From positions 1 to 5,372 of the forward strand of contig JAFGGF010000128.1 in NCBI GenBank assembly GCA_016930735.1: a DNA stretch of 5,372 nucleotides, written 5' to 3'. The DNA comes from Prolixibacteraceae bacterium. GTDB taxonomy: Bacteria > Bacteroidota > Bacteroidia > Bacteroidales > Prolixibacteraceae. Each line of letters opens with the position of its first letter. The stretch's first letter is position 1. The notes below the pieces were generated by a model. It was not told where the DNA came from. It saw nothing but the letters and a program-made list of their open reading frames with translations, and did not search any database. This document shows, piece after piece, positions 1-5,356 of the stretch. The position numbers were made by a program, and so were the translations under genes.

Positions 1-528
1 GAAGTGCTCCTTGCCAAACGTGCAGGTATCGATGAAGAGTTGGTTTATAAATACCTGAAAAACCTGAATTCCAGTAAAATTGTAGATTATATACCACGTA
101 AAAAAACACCGTTAATCATTCTGACAAAAGAAAGGATAGCGGTGACAAGGCTTGTTATTTCCAAAAAGAATTACGATGTGAGGAAAATGGATTATTTAAA
201 ACGGATTGAGGCTGTGATTCATTATGCCGAAACACAATCGAAATGCAGGAGCCAGGTACTTCTTGAATATTTTGGTGAAAATGATTCACCAAGATGCGGT
301 AAATGCGATGTATGCCAATCGAGAAATGAACTCAACCTCAGCATTTACCAATTTGACCACATTAAAGAAAATGTAAAAAAAATTTTAGAGACTCCCTGTA
401 ATTACGAATCACTTCTGCTAAAAATGGAAGGTGATCAGGATGAGAATATCAAAGTAGTCAGGTGGCTTCTTGACAATGAAAAAATTGTTTACCGAATCGA
501 CAATAAACTGGAGTGGAAAAAGCATTAA
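1..528 (+). CDS. recQ: RecQ family ATP-dependent DNA helicase, C-terminal fragment (5' end outside window)
   Basis: This is the last ~175 residues of a RecQ-type 3'-5' DNA helicase. Such enzymes unwind forks and recombination intermediates in the cytoplasm. The frame is open from base 1, so the ATPase/helicase core lies upstream of the window. The first ~50 residues (LLAKRAGIDEELVYKYL...KIVDYIP) look like a winged-helix-type module. The diagnostic part is the RecQ zinc site, CRSQVLLEYFGE followed by CGKCDVC. Its cysteine codons are at 244, 295, 304 and 313, and the spacing of 17, 3 and 3 residues matches the one I recall for E. coli RecQ. About 70 residues follow (FDHIKENVKKIL...WLLDNEKIVYRI), which may form a second small winged helix. 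No HRDC domain is evident before the TAA, as in the short RecQ forms I know from Bacteroidota. The family call is secure. Which recQ paralogue this is cannot be told from the fragment. Confidence 0.93.
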   Translation, partial: EVLLAKRAGIDEELVYKYLKNLNSSKIVDYIPRKKTPLIILTKERIAVTRLVISKKNYDVRKMDYLKRIEAVIHYAETQSKCRSQVLLEYFGENDSPRCGKCDVCQSRNELNLSIYQFDHIKENVKKILETPCNYESLLLKMEGDQDENIKVVRWLLDNEKIVYRIDNKLEWKKH

Positions 529-590
529 TATTAAATCACGTAATAATTCAGAAATGAATTATACACCTCTTAAAATACATAAAACCAGTA

Positions 591-626
591 AGGTAAATAT
601 TATCGGTTTATTAAACCTTTTTACCT
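591..626 (+). terminator. Nested inverted repeat, possible weak intrinsic terminator of recQ
   Basis: The outer arms AGGTAAA (591-597) and TTTACCT (620-626) are perfect complements. They enclose a second hairpin, GGTTT-ATT-AAACC (605-617), which is followed directly by five T (618-622). A short stem with a T-run on the + strand, 63 bp after the recQ stop, fits a weak Rho-independent terminator. The inner stem is only 5 bp and AT-rich, so termination would be inefficient. The two stems share the T-run and may instead be alternative folds. The element also ends about 28 bp upstream of the next -7 box, so an operator role is possible. Confidence 0.35.
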
Positions 627-654
627 GAAAGCAACCATCTTTTAAAAAACTTTT

Positions 655-662
655 TATTTTTG
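655..662 (+). promoter_or_regulatory. Bacteroidota -7 promoter element (TAnnTTTG) for the DUF5063-exonuclease unit
   Basis: TATTTTTG is an exact match to the Bacteroidota primary-sigma consensus TAnnTTTG. It lies 21 bp before the ATG at 684, which would put the transcript start at about 666-671 and give a short leader of roughly 15 nt. I see no convincing TTG-type -33 element 19-21 bp upstream. The match excludes the in-frame TTG at 660-662 as a start codon, because that codon would lie inside the promoter. Confidence 0.6.
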
Positions 663-683
663 CATCGTTTTTTATTCAGGCAA

Positions 684-1307
684 ATGGATGAGGAAGGATT
701 AAACCAGGTAGTTTATTCAAAAAACGTAGTTGAGTTTGTAACAGTTGCCAACGAGTACTGTAATTTTATTGAAAAAATTGGCAATTATTCCACGGGTTAT
801 GCACTCTCGTTAGCCCAGAAATTATTACCGCTTGTTTACCTGAAGGCGACACTGGTTCCAAACATTGAAAGGATCCTTGAAGAAGACACAGAAAAGTTTG
901 TTACAGAACTTGATTATAACATGTTGCTTCAGAAATGGATGCAGAAACTGGGTGAATTCGATAGCTATAAAGAAGTATTTAATCCCGGTATGGAATTCAG
1001 CGAAGATGCACTGGAATCAAGTATTTCGGAAAACCTCCTCGATATTTACCAGGATTTGAAAGATTTCATTTCGTTGTACAGCCTTGGCAATGAAGAAGTA
1101 ATGAATGATGCAATAAGCGAATGTTCATACCAGTTCAGGGAATACTGGGGGCAGCGGTTGGTAAATGTATTACGGGCAATTCATATGCTTATTGTAAGCG
1201 AAACTGACCTTGATGAAAAAAAGGAAATTGAGCTGAACAACGATATAAAAAATGAATCGGATTGGGTGGATGGATTTTTCAACCAGTTCAGAGACGATAA
1301 TATGTGA
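684..1307 (+). CDS. DUF5063-like protein of unknown function
   Basis: This is a soluble protein of about 207 residues. The N-terminal stretch (VVYSKNVVEFVTVANEYCNFIE) matches my memory of the Bacteroidota DUF5063 family, which has no assigned function. The sequence is acidic and reads as mainly alpha-helical. It has no signal peptide, no membrane segment and no recognisable catalytic motif. The C-terminal part (residues ~140-180) includes a conserved-looking segment CSYQFREYWGQRLVNVLRAIHM and ends in an acidic tail, WVDGFFNQFRDDNM. I chose ATG 684 because the protein then begins MDEEGLNQ. The reading frame could start at TTG 660, but that lies in the predicted -7 box. The gene's TGA is 2 bp before the exonuclease ATG, so the two are almost certainly translationally coupled. 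This suggests a role beside that nuclease or in the same process, which is inference only. Confidence 0.8.
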   Translation: MDEEGLNQVVYSKNVVEFVTVANEYCNFIEKIGNYSTGYALSLAQKLLPLVYLKATLVPNIERILEEDTEKFVTELDYNMLLQKWMQKLGEFDSYKEVFNPGMEFSEDALESSISENLLDIYQDLKDFISLYSLGNEEVMNDAISECSYQFREYWGQRLVNVLRAIHMLIVSETDLDEKKEIELNNDIKNESDWVDGFFNQFRDDNM

Positions 1308-1309
1308 TA

Positions 1310-1882
1310 ATGTACAGGGAAAGCATATCAAAAGAGGAATTGGGGGAATTACCTTTAAAACAGTTTGAAGGAGACATATTTTTAATTGACGAAATTTCAC
1401 AGGTTAACCAGGCTGTTGACTTCCTTTCAAAACAGGAAATCGTCGGATTCGATACCGAAACCAGGCCTTCGTTTAAGAAAGGGAAGGTTAACAAAGTTGC
1501 ATTGTTACAACTTTCAACCGATTCTCATGCATTTCTTTTCAGGGTTAATAAAATTGGATTACCGGAACCGCTTAAAAAACTTTTACAGTCGGATAAAATT
1601 ATTAAACCGGGGATTGCTATTCGCGACGATATTAAAGTCCTTCAGGAATTAAATGGATTTAAACCCGGAGGATTTATTGAATTGCAGGATGAAGTTAAAG
1701 ATTTTGGCATCCAGAATTTCAGCCTGAAAAAACTTGCGGGGATTATTCTGGGAATCAGGATTTCCAAAGCTCAGCAACTATCAAACTGGGAAGCTGCCAC
1801 ACTTACACCTCCGCAGATGGTTTATGCTGCAACAGATGCCTGGGTGTCGCTGAGAATTTATAAAAACCTGTTTTCGAATTAG
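1310..1882 (+). CDS. DEDDy-type 3'-5' exonuclease, WRN-exonuclease-like
   Basis: This is a 190-residue stand-alone exonuclease domain of the RNase D/WRN superfamily. Such enzymes remove nucleotides from 3' ends by two-metal-ion catalysis. All catalytic positions are present, numbered from ATG 1310. Motif I is GFDTETRP (D48, E50). Motif II is GIAIRDDIKVL, where D107 aligns with WRN D143. Motif III is YAATDAW (Y172, D176). The intervening blocks KVALLQLST, FSLKKLAGIILG and QLSNWEAATLTPPQMVYAA follow the WRN exonuclease more closely than bacterial RNase D, and there is no HRDC region. DNA versus RNA substrate cannot be read from the sequence. An in-frame GTG at 1304 overlaps the upstream TGA. 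I prefer ATG 1310 (MYRESISKEEL), which gives the N-terminus I remember for Bacteroidota homologues. The gene follows its neighbour by 2 bp and is surely co-transcribed with it. Confidence 0.9.
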   Translation: MYRESISKEELGELPLKQFEGDIFLIDEISQVNQAVDFLSKQEIVGFDTETRPSFKKGKVNKVALLQLSTDSHAFLFRVNKIGLPEPLKKLLQSDKIIKPGIAIRDDIKVLQELNGFKPGGFIELQDEVKDFGIQNFSLKKLAGIILGIRISKAQQLSNWEAATLTPPQMVYAATDAWVSLRIYKNLFSN

Positions 1883-1903
1883 TTGTTGGATAATAAATGT
1901 TAA

Positions 1904-1931
1904 ATATCCAATATCAAAAATCGAATATCGA
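1904..1931. repeat. Degenerate 7-bp tandem repeat (ATATCNA), four units
   Basis: Four consecutive heptamers read ATATCCA (1904-1910), ATATCAA (1911-1917), AAATCGA (1918-1924) and ATATCGA (1925-1931). The array fills most of the second half of the gap between the exonuclease and methyltransferase genes and ends 12 bp before the methyltransferase ATG. Upstream, TTGGATA (1886-1892) is the reverse complement of TATCCAA (1905-1911), so the first unit can also pair in a hairpin with a 12-nt loop. No promoter consensus overlaps it. Function is unknown: it could be a slippage-derived spacer, a protein-binding array or a leader structure. Confidence 0.6.
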
Positions 1932-1943
1932 ATTTAATTGCCA

Positions 1944-3131
1944 ATGGAAAACATAGCATCAGTCATTTTAAAATCAGGGAAAGACCAATCGGTTAAACGC
2001 TTTCACCCCTGGGTGTTTTCAGGTGCCATTAAAAAAATCACAGGATCGGTTAATGAGGGTGATATTGTATCGGTTTATTCAAATAAAGACGAATTTCTCG
2101 GGCTTGGGCATTACCAGGTCGGATCAATTGCAGTAAGGATTTTTTCGTTTGAAGAAAAAATACCTGACCAGGCTTTCTGGAAAGAAAAAATCAAAAGGGC
2201 AATTGAAATAAGGAAAAACATTGGTTTAATAAATAATATTGAAACCAATACATTCAGGCTGGTTAATGCGGAGGGAGACGGAATGCCTGGAATGATCATC
2301 GATTTTTACAACGGAGTTGCAGTTACTCAAATGCACTCCATTGGCATGTATAAAATTAAAGATCAAATTGTTGAGGCCTTAAAAGAATCGCTGGGTGATT
2401 TACTGGTAGCTATTTACGACAAAAGTTCGAAAACAATTCCTTATAAGTCAGATATTATAGCAGAAGATAAATTTTTGTGGGGAAAATCAGCACCTGTAGA
2501 AGTACTTGAGTATGGATTAAAATTTAACGTTGACTGGGAACAAGGGCAAAAAACAGGTTTTTTTATCGACCAGCGTGAAAACCGGAGATTGGTCCAGGAA
2601 TATTCAAAAGGGCGTGATGTTTTAAATATGTTTTGCTACACTGGTGGTTTTTCATTTTTTGCATTAAAAGGAGGTGCAAGGATGGTTCATTCTGTCGATT
2701 CATCTGCCAAAGCAATCGACCTTACCAATGAAAATATCCGGCTCAATTTCCCTGAAAAAGACCAGCATGAAGCTTTTGCCGCCGATGGTTTTGAATTCCT
2801 GAAAGATATTAAGGGTAAATACGACCTGATCATTTTGGATCCGCCGGCATTTGCCAAACACCGCGATACACTTTCAAGGGCGTTGCAGGGATATAAAAGG
2901 ATCAATACAAGAGCCTTTGAACAGATCAGGCCCGGAGGCATACTTTTCACTTTTTCATGTTCGCAGGTTGTCACGAAGGAAAAATTCAGGGAAGCTGTAT
3001 TTTCTGCTGCTGCAATTTCGGGAAGGAAAGTCAGGATTCTGCACCAGCTGACTCAACCTGCCGACCACCCTGTAGATATTTATCATCCCGAAGGTGAATA
3101 CCTGAAAGGACTGGTTTTATATGTTGAATAA
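1944..3131 (+). CDS. rlmI: RlmI-like class I SAM-dependent 23S rRNA (cytosine-C5) methyltransferase
   Basis: This is a 395-residue protein, nearly the length of E. coli RlmI (396), which makes m5C1962 in 23S rRNA using S-adenosylmethionine. The N-terminal ~80 residues form a PUA RNA-binding domain (FHPWVFSGAI at 20-29, then EGDIVSVYSNKDEFLGLG). A linker domain has RLVNAEGDGMPGMIID (~105-118). The family signature GQKTGFFIDQRENR is at ~201-214. The Rossmann methyltransferase fold follows: SAM-binding MFCYTGGFSFF (229-239), acidic HSVDSS (strand 2), DLIILDPPAF (294-303, motif IV) and TFSCSQ (~336-341), where C339 is the conserved cysteine of the SCS motif. The C-terminus (PADHPVDIYHPEGEYLKGLVLYVE) is typical. 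An in-frame TTG at 1938 is open, but ATG 1944 (MENIASVILKSGKDQSVKR) fits the family start better. The exact target nucleotide in this organism is inferred. The family and fold are secure. Confidence 0.93.
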   Translation: MENIASVILKSGKDQSVKRFHPWVFSGAIKKITGSVNEGDIVSVYSNKDEFLGLGHYQVGSIAVRIFSFEEKIPDQAFWKEKIKRAIEIRKNIGLINNIETNTFRLVNAEGDGMPGMIIDFYNGVAVTQMHSIGMYKIKDQIVEALKESLGDLLVAIYDKSSKTIPYKSDIIAEDKFLWGKSAPVEVLEYGLKFNVDWEQGQKTGFFIDQRENRRLVQEYSKGRDVLNMFCYTGGFSFFALKGGARMVHSVDSSAKAIDLTNENIRLNFPEKDQHEAFAADGFEFLKDIKGKYDLIILDPPAFAKHRDTLSRALQGYKRINTRAFEQIRPGGILFTFSCSQVVTKEKFREAVFSAAAISGRKVRILHQLTQPADHPVDIYHPEGEYLKGLVLYVE

Positions 3132-3181
3132 TATATTGCCTTTTCCTGACACTTTTCAGAAACATAGTCCTTAATAAATTA

Positions 3182-3189
3182 TATATTTG
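3182..3189 (+). promoter_or_regulatory. Bacteroidota -7 promoter element (TAnnTTTG) for cysH
   Basis: TATATTTG matches the TAnnTTTG consensus exactly in the 109-bp gap between the methyltransferase and reductase genes. The predicted transcript start is around 3193-3198, leaving a leader of about 45 nt before ATG 3241. No clear -33 TTG was found at the usual distance. The leader contains a possible hairpin at 3195-3220. I see no known sulfur-responsive riboswitch. Confidence 0.6.
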
Positions 3190-3194
3190 GAAGA

Positions 3195-3220
3195 GTTGTA
3201 TTTAAATTTATTTATACAGC
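3195..3220 (+). other. Possible hairpin at the 5' end of the cysH leader
   Basis: GTTGTAT (3195-3201) can pair with ATACAGC (3214-3220) in seven pairs including one G-U, around a 12-nt A/T-only loop. If the -7 element at 3182-3189 is used, the stem begins within a few bases of the transcript start. A stem in that position could stabilise the mRNA. The stem is AT-rich and could occur by chance. Confidence 0.25.
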
Positions 3221-3240
3221 AATCAAAAATGTGATTTATT

Positions 3241-3954
3241 ATGGTTAATGAACAAACTGTTAAGTTGTTAAACTCAGAATATGCAAACTGTTCCACTGAT
3301 ATAATTCTTCAGACCTTATCGCGACAATATAATAATGCCAGTGTTTTTACTACCAGTTTCGGGTATGAGGACCAGGTTATTACTGATATGATTTTCAGGA
3401 ATAATATTCCGATAACTGTGGTTACACTCGATACAGGAAGGATGTTTGAAGAAACATACAAGGTTTTTGCACGCACACTTGAAAAATACAAACAGGAAAT
3501 AAAAGTTTATTTCCCTGATAAAAGCACTGTTGAGAATCTTTTAAATACAAAAGGGCCAATCAGCTTTTATGAATCATTGGAAAACCGGAAAGAGTGTTGC
3601 CACATTCGTAAAGTTGAACCACTTGGCAGGGCTTTGAAGGGGCATGAATGCTGGATTACAGGACTCAGGGCATCGCAGTCGGAAAACCGTAGTAACCTGA
3701 ACCTTTTTGAATGGGACCCCGGTTTTAAAATAATCAAATGTAATCCTTTGTTAAACTGGAGCCTCGACGATGTAAAAAAATATATTAATGAGTATAATGT
3801 TCCTTATAATGCTTTACACGACAGGGGTTTTGTAAGCATTGGCTGTGAACCGTGTACACGGGCTATAAAATCCGGTGAAGATTTCCGGGCGGGGCGATGG
3901 TGGTGGGAACAGAGTTCAGGTAAAGAATGCGGGCTACACACCCATGGCAAATAA
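3241..3954 (+). CDS. cysH: Assimilatory adenylyl-sulfate reductase (CysH family, [4Fe-4S] type)
   Basis: This 237-residue cytoplasmic enzyme reduces activated sulfate (APS, or PAPS) to sulfite with thioredoxin or a similar donor, in assimilatory sulfate reduction. The PP-loop nucleotide-binding fold shows TTSFGYEDQV (37-46) and TLDTGR (62-67). GLRASQSENR (141-150) is the conserved substrate-binding segment. ECCHIRKVEPL (118-128) supplies the CC pair C119/C120, and GCEPCTRAI (201-209) supplies C202 and C205. This CC...CxxC set coordinates the [4Fe-4S] cluster in APS reductases and is absent from E. coli-type PAPS reductases. RAGRWWWE and the C-terminal KECGLH follow; C230 is the catalytic cysteine that forms the thiosulfonate intermediate. 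The cluster favours APS as substrate, though some cluster enzymes accept PAPS. ATG 3241 is the natural start and has its own promoter. No ATP sulfurylase, APS kinase or sulfite reductase gene is in the window. Confidence 0.93.
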   Translation: MVNEQTVKLLNSEYANCSTDIILQTLSRQYNNASVFTTSFGYEDQVITDMIFRNNIPITVVTLDTGRMFEETYKVFARTLEKYKQEIKVYFPDKSTVENLLNTKGPISFYESLENRKECCHIRKVEPLGRALKGHECWITGLRASQSENRSNLNLFEWDPGFKIIKCNPLLNWSLDDVKKYINEYNVPYNALHDRGFVSIGCEPCTRAIKSGEDFRAGRWWWEQSSGKECGLHTHGK

Positions 3955-3976
3955 AATATAATAAAATATAATAAAA
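3951..3976. repeat. 10-bp tandem repeat spanning the cysH stop codon
   Basis: The decamer ATAAAATATA occurs twice in perfect tandem (3951-3960, 3961-3970), followed by a partial third copy ATAAAA (3971-3976). The cysH TAA (3952-3954) lies inside the first unit, so copy-number change would mainly alter the spacing to the next gene. A short CTAACTAACA stretch (3981-3990) follows. The A-rich tract just upstream of the next ATG may help translation initiation, which in Bacteroidota often relies on A-rich rather than Shine-Dalgarno leaders. I see no TAnnTTTG element or terminator here, so read-through from cysH is likely. Confidence 0.7.
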
Positions 3977-3994
3977 ACAACTAACTAACAATTT

Positions 3995-5356
3995 ATGAAA
4001 AGGATCCTGATTATCGGGGCAGGCCGATCTACTTCAGCAATGATTGACTACCTGGAAAAACAAGCCAGGAAATATAGCTGGAATATTGTAGTGGCAGACA
4101 AAAACACAGAGCATTTGACACACAAAGTAAATGAAATTATTTCTCTTTCAAACTTCGATATAAAAGATGATCTTTGCCGTGAAGATGAAATTAAAAGAGC
4201 CGATCTTGTTATTTCAATGTTGCCTGTAAGGTTTCATAAATTTGCTGCTATAACCTGCCTCAAATTTTCAAAAAGTCTTATCACCGCTTCATATGAACCT
4301 GCTGAATGGAAGGAGTTTGAGGCAGAGCTGGATGAAAAGGGATTATTGTTTTTAAACGAAATGGGTGTTGATCCTGGGTTGGACCACATGTCGGCAATGA
4401 AAGTAATAAACCGGCTAAAAGCTGAAGGACATGAATTATTAGGTTTTGAAACTTTTACAGGTGGGTTGGTTGCCCCTGAGTCAGATGATAATCCATGGAA
4501 ATATAAAATCAGTTGGAATCCACGTAATGTTGTTTTAGCGGGACAGGATGGGCCTGCAAAATTCAGGCAGGAAGGAAAATACAAATATATCCCTTACAAT
4601 CGCTTGTTCCGCAGGACTGAAATCATTGAAATCGAGGGTTTTGGAAAATTTGAAGGTTATGCCAACCGCGATTCTTTAAAATATATTGAAAAGTATAATC
4701 TTGGCAATATCCCCACTATTTACAGGGGAACCCTGCGCCGCCCCGGTTTCTGCAGAGCCTGGAATGTTTTTGTTCAGTTGGGTGCCACCGATGATACTTT
4801 TCAGATTGAAGGAATCGGTGATATGACCTGGCGTGATTTTATCAATTCATTCCTCTATTATCATAAATCCGATTCAGTGGAAACAAAATTATACCACTAT
4901 ATGCACATCGACCAGGATTCGGATATTATTGAAAAATTGGAATGGCTGGGAATTTTTGACAACATTCCTGTTGGGCTGAAAAAAGCCACACCTGCCCAAG
5001 TACTCGAACACCTGGTTAAACAAAAATGGCAACTCAAACCGGATGATAAAGATATGACTGTAATGTGGCATAAATTTATTTACAGTGATGTAATAACAAA
5101 TAAAATTAAACAATTAACGTCTTCAATGGCTGTTATTGGCGAAAACGCCGAGCATACAGCAATGGCTAAAACAGTAGGATTACCGCTTGGAATTGCAGCA
5201 AAACTCGTTTTAACAGGTAAAATAAAACTAACCGGGCTTCAAATACCAACAATACCGGAAATATACGATCCTGTGCTGGATGAATTAAAAAATTACGGTA
5301 TCCATTTTAACGAAAAAATACAGGAATGGAAAAATCAGGATTATCATTATCATTAA
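3995..5356 (+). CDS. Saccharopine dehydrogenase family oxidoreductase (LYS9-like)
   Basis: This 453-residue enzyme resembles fungal saccharopine reductase (Lys9) and the SDH half of plant and animal LKR/SDH. These interconvert saccharopine with aminoadipate semialdehyde plus glutamate using NAD(P). The N-terminal Rossmann domain has RILIIGAGRSTSAMIDYL (GAGRST at 8-13), and VVADKN (~32-37) at the end of strand 2. Family blocks follow in order: ADLVISMLPVRFHKFAA (69-85), LITASYEPAEW (95-105), LNEMGVDPGLDHMSAMKVI (120-138), TFTGGLVAPESDDNPWKYKISW (153-174), RGTLRRPGFCRAW (244-256), PDDKDMTVMWHKF (349-361) and the C-terminal TVGLPLGIAAKLVLTGKI. It is full length, starts at ATG 3995, and ends in a DYHYH tail. 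It lies 40 bp after cysH and is probably co-transcribed. Substrate is uncertain: no lysine-ketoglutarate reductase gene is in the window, and most Bacteroidota are thought to make lysine via diaminopimelate. A lysine-catabolic or other glutamate-adduct role is possible. Confidence 0.88.
   Translation: MKRILIIGAGRSTSAMIDYLEKQARKYSWNIVVADKNTEHLTHKVNEIISLSNFDIKDDLCREDEIKRADLVISMLPVRFHKFAAITCLKFSKSLITASYEPAEWKEFEAELDEKGLLFLNEMGVDPGLDHMSAMKVINRLKAEGHELLGFETFTGGLVAPESDDNPWKYKISWNPRNVVLAGQDGPAKFRQEGKYKYIPYNRLFRRTEIIEIEGFGKFEGYANRDSLKYIEKYNLGNIPTIYRGTLRRPGFCRAWNVFVQLGATDDTFQIEGIGDMTWRDFINSFLYYHKSDSVETKLYHYMHIDQDSDIIEKLEWLGIFDNIPVGLKKATPAQVLEHLVKQKWQLKPDDKDMTVMWHKFIYSDVITNKIKQLTSSMAVIGENAEHTAMAKTVGLPLGIAAKLVLTGKIKLTGLQIPTIPEIYDPVLDELKNYGIHFNEKIQEWKNQDYHYH

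Noticed and set aside
1304..1309. GTG at 1304 as start of the exonuclease
   Set aside because: It overlaps the preceding ATG-TGA and adds only two residues; ATG 1310 gives an N-terminus resembling known homologues. It cannot be fully excluded.
1310..1882. Calling the exonuclease RNase D (rnd)
   Set aside because: RNase D is about twice as long and has HRDC domains; this is a single ~190-residue domain with WRN-like linker motifs.
1938..1943. TTG at 1938 as start of the RlmI-like protein
   Set aside because: It adds only two residues, and ATG 1944 directly follows with the family-like N-terminus MENIASVILKSGK; Bacteroidota genes rarely use TTG when an ATG is that close.
3132..3181. Terminator after the rlmI-like gene
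   Set aside because: The only inverted repeat I could find (CTGA...TCAG near 3146-3159) has a 4-bp stem and no T-run after it.
3190..3240. Sulfur- or SAM-responsive riboswitch in the cysH leader
   Set aside because: The leader is only about 45 nt and very AT-rich, too short and simple for any SAM riboswitch core I know.
4234..4584. Antisense open frame of 116 codons on the - strand inside the dehydrogenase gene
   Set aside because: It lies fully within a well-supported + strand gene and its translation shows no recognisable motif; it is a shadow of the real coding frame.
3995..5356. Carboxynorspermidine/carboxyspermidine dehydrogenase
   Set aside because: That related family is shorter and differs in motifs; the LNEMGVDPGLDHM and GGLVAPESDDNP blocks here match Lys9-type saccharopine reductases.
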